Source of the DNA: DATADF01 sp046263155
GTDB taxonomy: Bacteria; Actinomycetota; CADDZG01; WHSQ01
Direction of reading: 5' to 3'
DNA length: 57,502 bases
Assembly: GCA_046263155.1 (NCBI GenBank)
Contig: JBHELF010000019.1
Location: 1-57,502 of the forward strand
Shown here: in pieces, positions 41,820-51,050 of the stretch
Position numbering within the stretch: the stretch's first letter is position 1
Layout: the number at the start of each line of letters is the position of its first letter
Translations under genes and position numbers: made by a program
The notes under the pieces: generated by a model
Database searches by the model: none
What the model was told of the DNA's origin: nothing
What the model saw: only the letters and a program-made list of their open reading frames with translations

Positions 41820-42886
41820 CCGATATCGACGACTTAGCCGCACTGCAACGCCTGGATTCGGAGGGCGTTCTGGCGGCCGTCGAGGCATTCGCGGAGCAGT
41901 GTCGTGCCGCCTGGGACATCGGACGCGGCGCGAGCGGCCTGCCGTCGCCCGAGGGAATCGACTCGATAGTGGTGCTGGGGATGGGTGGCTCGGGGGTCTC
42001 CGGCGACGTGACGCAGGCCGTCGTTGAGCCGCGGCTCCCCGTCCACTTTCGAACCGTCAAGACCTACGGGCCGCTGCCGCATTGGGTGGGCCGAAATTCG
42101 CTCGTCTTTGGCTGTTCCTATTCCGGGAGCACGGAAGAGACTCTGGCGGCTACGGCGGATGCACACGACAGGGGGGCACGCATCGTGTCGATCTCCTCGG
42201 GTGGACCTCTGGGCGAGGAGGCCGAGCGACGCGGACACGCTCACCTGACAATCCCTTCCGGCCTGCAGCCGCGCGCCTCACTGGGTTATCTCACCCTGCC
42301 GATACTCGCGGTACTTCAAGGCATGCAGCTGATCCCCGAGATGGATGAAGAGATAGATGAGGCGGTTGATGTCTTAACCCGGCTGCAGGCGCGCTGCCAC
42401 CGCAGTCGCCCGCGCTCGGAGAATCCGGCCAAGGATCTTGCAGCTCGCCTGATCGATCGCATTCCCGTTATCTACGGCGGCGCGGGGATTGGCTCGGTGG
42501 CCGGCTATCGCTTCAAATGTGACCTCAACGAGTACGGCAAGGCACCGGCCTTCGCCAACGAGGTCCCTGAACTCAACCACAACGAGATCGTTGGCTGGGA
42601 CCGACTCGCGGACCTCACCCGCAAGAACTTCGTCTTGGTTCTTCTACGGGATGCCGAGGAACATGAGCGAATTCAAATGCGCTTTGAAATCACCCGCGAT
42701 CTCATCGGCGACTCGTTCGCAGAGATCATCGAGATCCCCTCGGAGGGACGCTCTGCCGTCGCCAGGCTGCTGTCTTTGATCCTCGTGACCCAACTGGCCG
42801 CGATCTATGTCGGTTTGGCATACGGTGTTGATCCCGGGCCCGTCCGCGTGATTCAGAAACTGAAGAGCGAGCTGGCCGCTCGATAG
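41816..42886 (+). CDS. Bifunctional phosphoglucose/phosphomannose isomerase
   Basis: A 356-residue double-SIS-domain isomerase that interconverts fructose-6-phosphate with glucose- or mannose-6-phosphate. SIS 1 has VLGMGGSGVSGDVTQAV and the phosphate-binding CSYSGSTEETLA. SIS 2 has PVIYGGAGIGSVAGYRFKCD. The catalytic glutamate-histidine segment NEVPELNHNEIVGW is intact. It starts inside the Trm112-like stop and ends 21 bases before ahcY. With manB it forms a two-step route from fructose-6-phosphate to mannose-1-phosphate, which would feed the guanylyltransferase-type enzyme at 8411. Confidence 0.9.
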   Translation: MTDIDDLAALQRLDSEGVLAAVEAFAEQCRAAWDIGRGASGLPSPEGIDSIVVLGMGGSGVSGDVTQAVVEPRLPVHFRTVKTYGPLPHWVGRNSLVFGCSYSGSTEETLAATADAHDRGARIVSISSGGPLGEEAERRGHAHLTIPSGLQPRASLGYLTLPILAVLQGMQLIPEMDEEIDEAVDVLTRLQARCHRSRPRSENPAKDLAARLIDRIPVIYGGAGIGSVAGYRFKCDLNEYGKAPAFANEVPELNHNEIVGWDRLADLTRKNFVLVLLRDAEEHERIQMRFEITRDLIGDSFAEIIEIPSEGRSAVARLLSLILVTQLAAIYVGLAYGVDPGPVRVIQKLKSELAAR

Positions 42887-42907
42887 GAACCACAAAGGAA
42901 GGTCTCA

Positions 42908-44170
42908 ATGGCGACCGACGGCGACATAAAGGATCCTGGCCTCGCGCAACAAGGTGAGTTGAAGATCGAATGGGCCGACCGCCAGATGCCCGTTCTGCAG
43001 CGCATACGCGAGCGGTTCGAGAAGGACCGACCGCTCGAGGGGCTCCGAATCGCCGCTTGTCTGCACGTCACGACTGAAACCGCGAATCTGATGCGCACCC
43101 TCCGTGCCGGAGGAGCCGATGTCGCTTTGTGCGCCTCCAACCCTCTGTCCACACAGGACGAAACGGCCGCGGGCCTTGTCGAGGGCTACGACATTCCAGT
43201 CTTTGCGATCCGAGGTGTCGACGAACAGCTTTACTACAAGCACATCAACGCGGTTCTCGACCGTAAACCGATGATCACCATGGACGATGGCTGCGACCTC
43301 GTCACTACCTTGCACCAGCAGCGACGGGACCAACTCGAGGACGTGCTGGGAGGGACGGAGGAAACGACGACCGGCGTGATCCGGCTGCGAGCCATGGAGA
43401 GCGCAGGGGTTCTCGGTTTTCCCGTCATCGGGGTCAACAATGCGGACACAAAACACCTTTTCGACAATCGCTACGGCACGGGCCAGTCGGCGATGGACGG
43501 CATCATCCGAGCGACCAACGTTTTGATCGCAGGCACGACCGTCGTCGTCTGCGGCTATGGCATGTGCGGTCGTGGGGTGGCTTCGCGGGCGAAAGGGCTC
43601 GGCGCGGACGTGGTCGTGACGGAGGTCGACCCCACGCGCGCGCTGGAAGCGGCTATGGACGGATATCGGGTACTGCCTGCCCACGACGCGGCCAGCCAGG
43701 GCGACATCTTTATTACCGTCACCGGCAACAAACATGTCCTGCGGGGTGACCACTTCGAGGTCATGAAAGACGGCGCGATCCTGGCGAACGCCGGGCACTT
43801 CGATATCGAGATCGATCTCGCGTCCCTGGCCGCGATGGCCGGCAGCCGCCGCAAAGTGCGCGACGAGGTCGAGGAGTTCTCGCTTCAAGGGGATCGGCGG
43901 CTCTACCTTCTGTCCGAGGGCCGCCTGGTAAACCTGGCAGCGGCCGAGGGTCACCCCGCCTCGGTTATGGATATGTCGTTTGCGAATCAGGCCCTGTGTT
44001 GTGAGTGGTTGGCGGAGAACGCGCGCAGCCTCGAGAAGCGGGTCTACGACGTGCCGACCGAGATCGACAAGAGCGTTGCCCGATTGAAGCTCGAGACGAT
44101 GGGCGTGCGCATCGACGACCTCACGGCCGAGCAGCGGTCCTATCTCGAAGGCTGGGAGGAAGGCACGTAG
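42908..44170 (+). CDS. ahcY: Adenosylhomocysteinase
   Basis: A 420-residue NAD-dependent enzyme that splits S-adenosylhomocysteine into adenosine and homocysteine. Substrate-binding segments are CLHVTTETANLMRTL, CASNPLSTQDETAA and MDDGCDLV. The NAD-binding fold is VVVCGYGMCGRGVASRAK, and NAGHFDIEID and the C-terminal LEGW segment follow. The length is the shorter archaeal/bacterial type without the 40-residue insert of mycobacterial enzymes. AAAGGAAGG before ATG is a strong ribosome binding site. Its homocysteine product is the substrate of the CBS encoded at 31451. Confidence 0.95.
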   Translation: MATDGDIKDPGLAQQGELKIEWADRQMPVLQRIRERFEKDRPLEGLRIAACLHVTTETANLMRTLRAGGADVALCASNPLSTQDETAAGLVEGYDIPVFAIRGVDEQLYYKHINAVLDRKPMITMDDGCDLVTTLHQQRRDQLEDVLGGTEETTTGVIRLRAMESAGVLGFPVIGVNNADTKHLFDNRYGTGQSAMDGIIRATNVLIAGTTVVVCGYGMCGRGVASRAKGLGADVVVTEVDPTRALEAAMDGYRVLPAHDAASQGDIFITVTGNKHVLRGDHFEVMKDGAILANAGHFDIEIDLASLAAMAGSRRKVRDEVEEFSLQGDRRLYLLSEGRLVNLAAAEGHPASVMDMSFANQALCCEWLAENARSLEKRVYDVPTEIDKSVARLKLETMGVRIDDLTAEQRSYLEGWEEGT

Positions 44171-44184
44171 GCCCGCGCTAGCAG

Positions 44185-45006
44185 ATGACCTGGGACACGC
44201 TCGGCACCTGGCTCGCTGAGGACGCGGTGATCGTCGCCCTCCGAGTCGTCGGCATCATCCTCGCAGCCGTTCTGCTTTCGGCATTACTGAGACGAGCCGT
44301 TCGTCGCGTGGAGCAAAGAATCTCCGGCGGCGATGCCGAGGTTCGTACGGTGCAACGGACGCGAACGCTCACTCGTGTCATCACCTCGGCGGGCATCGTC
44401 ACCATTTGGGTGCTCGCCTTGTTGATGGTTCTCGGAGTGATCCCCGGCTTCAACCTCGGACCCCTCTTGGCCGGTCTCGGGATCGGTGGCCTCGCGATCG
44501 GTTTCGGCGCGCAGAGCCTGGTGCGAGATGTAGTCAGCGGATTCTTCATCCTGCTCGAGGACCAGTACGGCATCGGCGACATCATCGAGGTCAACAAGAC
44601 GACCAGCGGAACCGTCGAACTGCTGACGCTCCGTCTTACGGGCCTGCGCGACGTCGACGGGACGGTGCACTACTTCTCCAACGGCTTCATCACTCAGGTA
44701 TCGAACCAATCCAAGGACTGGGCCGCTGTGCTGATCGATGTGCGAGTCGCCTACGACACCGATCTGTCGAAGGTTCGAAATTTGCTCGAAAAAGTGGCGG
44801 CCGATTTCAAGCAAGACAAGAAACTTGGCTCCGAGCTCCTCGCCGTTCCAGCCGTGCTCGGCGTCGAGGCCCTCGAGGACAAGGACGTCGTCCTGCGCAT
44901 GAGCGCCCAGGTCAAGCCCGGCAGTCGCGCCGAGGTCGCCCGGCGGCTCCGCGAGAAGATCGTCGCCGCGTTCGACAAAGCCAAAATCTCTATCCGTGCT
45001 ACGTAA
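44185..45006 (+). CDS. MscS-family mechanosensitive channel
   Basis: A 273-residue small-conductance mechanosensitive channel. Membrane helices are at about residues 15-36, 70-90 and 96-118. The pore-lining helix has the glycine/alanine pattern LLAGLGIGGLAIGFGAQSLV, followed by the beta-domain segment DIIEVNKTTSGTVELLTLR and an alpha/beta C-terminal domain. This covers the full MscS core without extra N-terminal helices. It starts 14 bases after ahcY without a clear ribosome binding site, so reinitiation or a slightly different start is possible. It should release solutes on hypo-osmotic shock. Confidence 0.9.
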   Translation: MTWDTLGTWLAEDAVIVALRVVGIILAAVLLSALLRRAVRRVEQRISGGDAEVRTVQRTRTLTRVITSAGIVTIWVLALLMVLGVIPGFNLGPLLAGLGIGGLAIGFGAQSLVRDVVSGFFILLEDQYGIGDIIEVNKTTSGTVELLTLRLTGLRDVDGTVHYFSNGFITQVSNQSKDWAAVLIDVRVAYDTDLSKVRNLLEKVAADFKQDKKLGSELLAVPAVLGVEALEDKDVVLRMSAQVKPGSRAEVARRLREKIVAAFDKAKISIRAT

Positions 45007-45088
45007 CGCTGTGTCCCGTTCTTTGGTACATCGCTGGGAATAGCGCAGCTGGGTGCAATAAGAAGGCCGAGTTGAGCCGGCGGGCCGG

Positions 45089-45112
45089 GGCTTGATCTGC
45101 GCCCTCAAGCCG
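45089..45112 (+). other. Leader hairpin before the cupin gene
   Basis: GGCTTGA and TCAAGCC form a seven-pair stem with a nine-base loop, in the 126-base spacer just upstream of the cupin ribosome binding site. There is no T run, so it is a leader structure rather than a clear terminator. Confidence 0.35.
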
Positions 45113-45132
45113 CGCACTAGGAGGAGGGATTG

Positions 45133-45489
45133 GTGAACAAGGTCAATCTTGAGGAAAAGTTGTCGCTGTTCGAGGAACATTTCAGTCCGAAGATCGTCGC
45201 CACGATGAATAATTACGACATCCAGCTCGTCAAGGTTCTGGGTGAGTTCGTCTGGCATAAGCACGACGAAACGGATGACTTTTTCCTGGTTCTGAAAGGG
45301 AAGCTGACCATTCAGATGCGGGACCGTGATGTCGAACTGAGTCCCGGAGAATTGCTCGTGGTGCCGAAAGGGGTTGAGCATTGTCCGCGGGCCGAAGAAG
45401 AGGTGCATCTCCTCTTGATCGAACCCTCGGGCACGCCGAATACCGGTGATGCCGACTCTCGCCGGGCGGCTGTGAAGGAGAACATCTAG
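45133..45489 (+). CDS. Cupin-domain protein
   Basis: A single-domain cupin of 118 residues. Motif 1 contains FVWHKHDETDDFFLVLKG with the H-x-H and E/D metal ligands, and motif 2 contains PGELLVVPKGVEHCPRAEE with a third histidine. Such small cupins bind a metal and act as sugar isomerases, dioxygenases or sensors; this one is unassigned. GGAGGAGGG (45120-45128) precedes GTG 45133 by four bases, an exceptionally strong ribosome binding site. It stands alone between mscS and comF on the same strand. Confidence 0.85.
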   Translation: MNKVNLEEKLSLFEEHFSPKIVATMNNYDIQLVKVLGEFVWHKHDETDDFFLVLKGKLTIQMRDRDVELSPGELLVVPKGVEHCPRAEEEVHLLLIEPSGTPNTGDADSRRAAVKENI

Positions 45490-45577
45490 TCCTTCGACGA
45501 GAAAGCCGCGACTCGTTCCGGGCGTTGCTCGGGAGAACCCCGAGGGGCGTGTCGGTGGGGGTCGGTAGCGTGAAGCG

Positions 45578-46180
45578 ATGCGGGCTCTCGGGGCAATGCT
45601 CGGTGTGCGCTGTATTGGATGCGGACTCAGAGGCCGGGTTCTCTGTTCGGCCTGCATTGGCGACCTTCCGCCTCCGTCCATAGACCAACCGATCGCTGGG
45701 GTAGACCAGACCCTGATCCCGTGCGAATACAAAGACTTGGCGCGGCGCCTGGTTCTCGACCTCAAGGTACGCGGCCTCCAGAGCGCGGCCGAGCCTCTGG
45801 TCGCGGCCACCCACGCGTTCGCGCTCGCCCGGGGACTGCACGGCGGCGTAGTGACCTGGGTTCCGGGGCGAAGACGAGACATCCGGCGGCGCGGCTTCGA
45901 CCATGCGGAGGTGCTCGCCCGTGGGCTGGCGAGGCGACTGGGGCTGCCGGCGTGGCCCTACTTGATGAGGCGCGCGGAGACCCCCGACCAGACCTCGCTC
46001 GGAGCAGCCGACCGCCGTCGTAGCGCCGCCCAGGCCTTTTCCGCTCGACGTTGCGCCGGGGCGGTCGTTGTAGTTGACGATCTCGTCACGACCGGAGCGA
46101 CGGCGTCGGCCTGCGCGGCGGCGCTGCGGTCGGCGGGCGCGCGACGAATCGAGCTTGTGGCTGCCTGCCGGGCCCCATAA
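45578..46180 (+). CDS. comF: ComF-family phosphoribosyltransferase-like protein
   Basis: A 200-residue ComF homologue. An N-terminal zinc ribbon (C12, C15, C23, C26) is followed by a type I phosphoribosyltransferase domain with the PRPP motif VVVVDDLVTTGATASA near residue 165. ComF aids DNA uptake in competent bacteria, and in actinobacteria its role is unclear. TAGCGT (45566-45571) lies six bases before ATG 45578, a leaderless-type start. In many actinobacteria comF sits just upstream of the response-regulator/secA region, as here. The usual hpf (ribosome hibernation factor) gene of that neighbourhood is absent. Confidence 0.88.
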   Translation: MRALGAMLGVRCIGCGLRGRVLCSACIGDLPPPSIDQPIAGVDQTLIPCEYKDLARRLVLDLKVRGLQSAAEPLVAATHAFALARGLHGGVVTWVPGRRRDIRRRGFDHAEVLARGLARRLGLPAWPYLMRRAETPDQTSLGAADRRRSAAQAFSARRCAGAVVVVDDLVTTGATASACAAALRSAGARRIELVAACRAP

Positions 46181-46221
46181 CTACGCATATCTGCCTAGAG
46201 ATTTCTGACCATCGCCGCACC

Positions 46222-46227
46222 TACAAT
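46222..46227 (+). promoter_or_regulatory. -10-like TACAAT of the response regulator
   Basis: TACAAT lies 41 bases before GTG 46269. No convincing -35 is seen. This gene has a short leader, unlike its leaderless neighbours. Confidence 0.35.
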
Positions 46228-46268
46228 CGAGTAGTCAGGTAACGCCCAATCAAAAGAGAGAGCCGCCG

Positions 46269-46964
46269 GTGCCCACACGACTTCCCCCCATCCAGAGCCC
46301 AGAGGAACCCATTCGAGTGCTGGTCGTCGACGACCACGAGGTCGTCCGTCAGGGCCTACGAAACGTCTTTCAGATCGAGCCCGATATCGAGATCGTCGGG
46401 GAGGCCGGGGATCCGCAGGAGGCCCTTACCCAGGCCGAGGAGACGGCACCGGACGTCGTACTGATGGACGTGCAGCTGAAGGACGGCTCGGGTATCGACG
46501 CCACACGAGCAATCAAGGACCTGTTGCCTCACACGGCGGTGATCATGCTGACCGTCTCGGACGACCAAGCCGACCTCTATGGAGCGATCAAGGCAGGTGC
46601 GTCCGGCTACCTCCTCAAGAACGTCGCAATGGTCGAGGTGGCCGATGCCATCCGCCAGGTCCACTCCGGCCTGTCGCTGATCTCGCCCTCGATGGCATCG
46701 AAGCTGCTCAACGAGTTCGCCAGCATGGTGCGAGGCAAGGAGGAACGCCGTGAGGTGCCCGCTCCTCGCCTGACGGCCAGGGAGCTGGAAGTGCTGAAGC
46801 TCGTGGCGACCGGGCTCAACAACCGGGACATCGGAAAGCAGCTATTTATCTCAGAGAACACCGTTAAGAACCACGTGCGCAACATCCTCGAGAAGCTGCA
46901 CCTTCACTCCCGGATGGAGGCCGTGGTCTACGCCGTGCGCGAAAAGCTGCTGGAGATCACCTAG
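46269..46964 (+). CDS. NarL/LuxR-type response regulator
   Basis: A 231-residue two-component regulator. The receiver domain has the acidic pair in VLVVDDHEVV, the phospho-accepting aspartate in VVLMDVQLKDGSG near residue 62, the switch threonine in MLTVSDD and the lysine in YLLKN. The C-terminal LuxR HTH (LTARELEVLKLVATGLNNRD, then SENTVKNHVRNIL) spans about 165-225. No sensor kinase is nearby, so it is an orphan. Its position directly before secA is conserved in actinobacteria. GTG 46269 is used; the sequence before RVLVVDD is short, as usual. Confidence 0.9.
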   Translation: MPTRLPPIQSPEEPIRVLVVDDHEVVRQGLRNVFQIEPDIEIVGEAGDPQEALTQAEETAPDVVLMDVQLKDGSGIDATRAIKDLLPHTAVIMLTVSDDQADLYGAIKAGASGYLLKNVAMVEVADAIRQVHSGLSLISPSMASKLLNEFASMVRGKEERREVPAPRLTARELEVLKLVATGLNNRDIGKQLFISENTVKNHVRNILEKLHLHSRMEAVVYAVREKLLEIT

Positions 46965-47010
46965 GCCCAAGTTCGGGCAGCCGCGTCTCCCGGGGAATAA
47001 TGGAGCCCCC

Positions 47011-49761
47011 ATGAGCATCTTTCGGAAAGTCCTCGCGGCCGGAGAAGGCAAGAAGCTAAGGGCTCTCCAGGCGGTGGTTCCCCTCGTGAATGCGCGTGAG
47101 GAGGAGACCCAGGCACTAAGCGACGAGGAGCTTAGAGCGCTGACGGGCCAGTTCAAAGCTCGTCTCGGCCAGGGCGAGGACATCGACTCGATCCTTCCGG
47201 AGGCCTTCGCGGCCGTACGGGAAGCCGCCCGTCGGGCTATCGGCCAGCGCCACTTCGACGTCCAGCTGATGGGCGGCGCGGCGCTGCACAAGGGCTGGAT
47301 CGCGGAGATGAAGACGGGCGAGGGAAAGACGCTCACCTCGACCCTGGCCGTCTATCTCAACGCCCTCTGGGAAGAGGGTGTGCACGTGGTCACGGTCAAC
47401 GACTATCTCGCCAAAAGAGACTCCGAGTGGATGGGCCAGATCTACCGCTTCCTCGGGATGAGAGCGGGGCTCATTCAAGGCCAGATGTCGCCGCAGGAAC
47501 GCAAACCTGCGTACGAGGCCGACGTCACCTATGGAACCAATAACGAGTTTGGCTTCGACTACCTGCGCGACAACATGGTGACCGAGCTCGACAGATTGGT
47601 TCAGCGGGGGCACTTCTTCGGAGTCGTCGATGAGGTCGACTCGATCCTTATCGACGAGGCCCGCACCCCGTTGATCATCTCCGGGGCGGTACAGGACTCC
47701 ACTCGCTGGTATCAGCAATTCGCTCGCATATCGCCTCGTCTGATGAGAGACGCCCACTACGAAGTGGACGAGAAGAAGCGCACGGTCGCGATTACCGAGG
47801 AGGGAGTCGCTAAGGTAGAGGAGATCCTCGGAGTCGACAACCTCTACGACCATGTCAACGTCGACCTGGTCCACCACCTTCAAGCCGCTCTCAAAGCGAA
47901 GGAGCTGTACAAGCGCGACGACGAGTACATGGTGAAGGACGGCGAAGTCCTCATCGTGGACGAGTTCACCGGTCGCATCCTTCCGGGCCGCCGCTATTCA
48001 GAAGGTCTGCATCAGGCCATCGAGGCGAAGGAAAACGTGCGCATCCGTGAAGAGAACCAGACGCTTGCGACGATCACGTTGCAGAACTACTTCCGGATGT
48101 ACGACAAATTGGCCGGCATGACGGGCACGGCCCAAACTGAGGCCTCAGAGTTCGGTCACATCTACAAGCTCGAAGTAGCTCAGATCGAAACGAATCAACC
48201 CATGATCCGTGCCGATCACCAGGATTTGATCTACAAGACGGTGGATGCCAAATGGGACGCGGTCGCCGAAGACGTCGCCGAACGCAACGGCCGTGGTCAG
48301 CCCATCCTGATCGGAACCGTCTCGATCGAGAAGTCCGAGCATCTCTCGCGCATCCTGTCGAAGAGAGGCGTACCTCACACGGTTCTGAACGCAAAGCACC
48401 ACGAGAAGGAAGCTCAGATCGTCGCCCAGGCCGGGCGGTTGGGCGCGGTGACCGTGGCGACCAACATGGCCGGTCGAGGCGTCGACATCATTCTGGGCGG
48501 CAACCCCGAGGGCATGGCGCGCTCCGAGATGCAAGCGCGCGGCTGGGACAACGATGCCTATCTGCTCGACCAGCTTGAGCCCGAGGAAAAACAGCAGTAC
48601 GAAGCCGAATTCGAACCGCTCTACGAGAAGTTCATAAAGCAGTGCGAGATCGAGAAAGAGCAAGTGATCGAGGCCGGTGGCTTGTATGTGTTGGGCACCG
48701 AGCGACACGAGTCCCGCCGAATTGACAATCAGCTCCGCGGACGATCGGGACGGCAAGGAGACCCCGGTGCCAGTCGCTTCTATCTCTCGCTGCAGGACGA
48801 TCTGATGCGGCTGTTTGCGTCCGATCGCATCGCCGGCATGATGGATCGCCTCAAGATCCCGGACGACGTGCCCATCGAGGCGAAGATCGTCTCCCGCGCG
48901 ATCGAGCGCGCGCAGACCTCGGTCGAGTCCATGAACTTCGAGATCCGCAAGAACGTCTTGAAATACGACGAGGTCATGGACAAGCAGAGGCAGATCATCT
49001 ACGGCGAGCGCCGAAAGATCCTCGAGGGAGAGGACTTCCACGATCAAGCACTCGAGTTGGCGACGAGTGTCGTGGAGACGGCGGTGGCCGAGAACGCCAA
49101 TCCCGATCTGCCTCCGGAGGAATGGGACTGGGAGCAACTGTTCGCCCGCGCCAGGGAGATCTTTCCCACGACTCTGAAACCCGATGGCTTCGATGTCGAG
49201 AGGACAACCTACGAGGAAGTCACGGAGAAGTTCCTCACCGATGCTCTGCAGGTCTACGGTCAGCGAGAACAAGCGCTCGGCCCGGATCAGCTTCGTGAGA
49301 TCGAGCGTCTCGTCTTGCTATCGGTAATCGACAACCGGTGGCGCGAGCACCTCTACGAGATGGATTACCTACAAGAGGGCATCGGGTTACGCGCGATGGC
49401 CCAACGCGATCCGCTGGTGGAGTACCAGCGCGAGGGCTACGACATGTTCACCCAGATGCAGGAGACGATCAAAGAGGACTTCGCGCGCTACATCTTCCAC
49501 GTCGAAACCGTCCGAGGGGAGCAGCGCGAACAGCCCACCCGAGTGCGTCAGGAGCGTCGCCAGATTCCGATGGCTCAGATGCAAGCCGCGCCGCCCTCAA
49601 TGGACGAGGAGGAAGAACCGGCGATGCAAGCCGCCGGCGATGAGGGCGTTGTGATCGAGCAAGCGCGTTCGGAGAAGATTCCGCGCAACGCGCCGTGTCC
49701 GTGCGGCAGCGGCAAGAAATACAAGATGTGTCACGGCCGGCCCGGCGCAGTCAGCTTGTAG
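47011..49761 (+). CDS. secA: Preprotein translocase ATPase SecA
   Basis: A 916-residue motor of the Sec translocon. Walker A is in EMKTGEGKTLTS and the DEAD-type box in VVDEVDSILIDEARTPLIIS. The second nucleotide domain has TNMAGRGVDIILGGNP and GRSGRQGDPG. The C-terminal zinc-binding tail NAPCPCGSGKKYKMCHG contacts SecB or lipids. Length is full. TGGAG five bases before ATG serves as ribosome binding site, and AATAAT (46996-47001) is a possible -10 nearby. prfB follows after 71 bases, the common secA-prfB order. Confidence 0.98.
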   Translation: MSIFRKVLAAGEGKKLRALQAVVPLVNAREEETQALSDEELRALTGQFKARLGQGEDIDSILPEAFAAVREAARRAIGQRHFDVQLMGGAALHKGWIAEMKTGEGKTLTSTLAVYLNALWEEGVHVVTVNDYLAKRDSEWMGQIYRFLGMRAGLIQGQMSPQERKPAYEADVTYGTNNEFGFDYLRDNMVTELDRLVQRGHFFGVVDEVDSILIDEARTPLIISGAVQDSTRWYQQFARISPRLMRDAHYEVDEKKRTVAITEEGVAKVEEILGVDNLYDHVNVDLVHHLQAALKAKELYKRDDEYMVKDGEVLIVDEFTGRILPGRRYSEGLHQAIEAKENVRIREENQTLATITLQNYFRMYDKLAGMTGTAQTEASEFGHIYKLEVAQIETNQPMIRADHQDLIYKTVDAKWDAVAEDVAERNGRGQPILIGTVSIEKSEHLSRILSKRGVPHTVLNAKHHEKEAQIVAQAGRLGAVTVATNMAGRGVDIILGGNPEGMARSEMQARGWDNDAYLLDQLEPEEKQQYEAEFEPLYEKFIKQCEIEKEQVIEAGGLYVLGTERHESRRIDNQLRGRSGRQGDPGASRFYLSLQDDLMRLFASDRIAGMMDRLKIPDDVPIEAKIVSRAIERAQTSVESMNFEIRKNVLKYDEVMDKQRQIIYGERRKILEGEDFHDQALELATSVVETAVAENANPDLPPEEWDWEQLFARAREIFPTTLKPDGFDVERTTYEEVTEKFLTDALQVYGQREQALGPDQLREIERLVLLSVIDNRWREHLYEMDYLQEGIGLRAMAQRDPLVEYQREGYDMFTQMQETIKEDFARYIFHVETVRGEQREQPTRVRQERRQIPMAQMQAAPPSMDEEEEPAMQAAGDEGVVIEQARSEKIPRNAPCPCGSGKKYKMCHGRPGAVSL

Positions 49762-49832
49762 CGCTCGGCTTTGGGCAGCCCGCCTGCTCGGCCCCAGAAA
49801 ACCGGCGATTTGGCAGCGAATAGGCTCATGTC

Positions 49833-50952
49833 ATGGAAGACCTGGGCGAACGAATCGACAAGGTTCAGACCAAGCTCGATCAAATAAAGGACTACCTTTG
49901 ACCTCGACGCGAAGAGGACTCGGCTCGAAGAGTTAAAGCAAGCGTCCTCAAAGCCCGACTTCTGGGACGACACCGCGTCCGCTCAACAAGTCATGGGGCA
50001 GATCTCGCGGCTGTCCGAAGATGTCGGTCAATTCGATCGGCTCCTCTCGAGATTGGGGGACGTACGTGTCTTGTGGGACCTCGCGCAGAGTGAGTCCGAC
50101 GAAGGGACCGGCCGGGAGGTCGACGAGGAATTGGCCGCGATCGAATCGGAGATCGTCTCGTTGGAGCTTCTCGCTCTCCTTGGAGGGGAGTTCGACGGCT
50201 ACCCCGCGATCCTGGAGGTCCACGCGGGCGAGGGGGGGACCGATTCCCAGGACTGGGCCGAGATGCTCCTGCGGATGTATCTGCGCTGGGCGGAACGCCG
50301 AGGCTTCAAGGCGGATCTCGTCGAGGTGACTCCGGGAGAAGAAGCAGGCATCAAGGGTGCCACCCTCACGATCGTGGGGCGCCACTCATACGGTCTTCTC
50401 GCGGCAGAGCGGGGAGTTCACCGTCTCGTGCGCATCTCGCCCTTCGACGCATCGCGCAGGCGACACACATCTTTCGCGTCGGTTGACGTGACTCCGGAAG
50501 TCGACGAGGCGGTGGAAGTGGACATCGACCCGGACGATCTGCGGATCGATACGTATCGCTCCTCAGGGGCCGGAGGACAACACGTGAACGTGACGGATTC
50601 GGCTGTGCGAATCACGCACCTGCCCACGGGCATCGTTGTCTCGTGTCAGAACGAGCGTTCTCAGATGCAGAACCGAGCGGTGGCGATGCGCATACTCAAA
50701 TCGCGGCTTCTGGCGCGCGCTCGCGAGGAACGCGAGCAAGAACTTGCGGCTCTGCGAGGAGAGAAGCGCGATATCGGGTTTGGTTCCCAGATAAGGTCCT
50801 ACGTCCTGCATCCGTACCAAATGGTGAAGGACCACCGCACCGGCACGGAGACGGGCAATATCCAAAGCGTTTTGGACGGAGACCTGGATCGCTTTATCGA
50901 GGCGGAGCTGCGCCGCAGCGCCGGAAGTGGGGACAAATCGGACGGCAGTTGA
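49833..50952 (+). CDS. prfB: Peptide chain release factor 2, programmed +1 frameshift
   Basis: RF2 terminates translation at UGA and UAA. Frame 1 runs from ATG 49833 for 22 codons to TGA 49899-49901. After CTT, a +1 shift reads CTT-T-GAC and continues DLDAKRTRLEELKQ to 50952, giving about 372 residues. The recognition tripeptide SPF (RISPFDASRR) and the GGQ motif (SGAGGQHVNVT) are present. A SD-like AAAGG (49886-49890) precedes the slip site, as in other RF2 genes. TAGGCT (49821-49826) lies six bases before the ATG, a leaderless start. ftsE follows after 98 bases. Confidence 0.96.
49886..49902 (+). promoter_or_regulatory. RF2 autoregulatory frameshift site
   Basis: AAAGG, then ACTAC, then CTT-TGA-C. 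Low RF2 delays reading of the in-frame UGA and promotes slippage from CTT to TTT, restoring the RF2 frame. The SD-like element is five bases from CTT rather than three as in E. coli. Confidence 0.9.
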
Positions 50953-51050
50953 CGTCCGATGGGAAAATGGACGCATGGCCCCATTCAGCCCGGAGCTAAT
51001 TAAACGCGCGTCCAGGAGTCCGCGTGCCGCTCGGCTAACCTGAGGAAGAC

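Noticed and set aside
45036..45112. tRNA-like stretch (TAGCGCAGCTGGGTGC) in the mscS-cupin spacer
   Set aside because: It resembles a D-arm, but there is no T-arm GGTTCGA, no acceptor pairing and no anticodon stem in the right place.
44284..45882. Long minus-strand open frame (532 codons) across mscS, cupin and comF
   Set aside because: It overlaps three recognised genes in other frames and shows no homology-like motifs.
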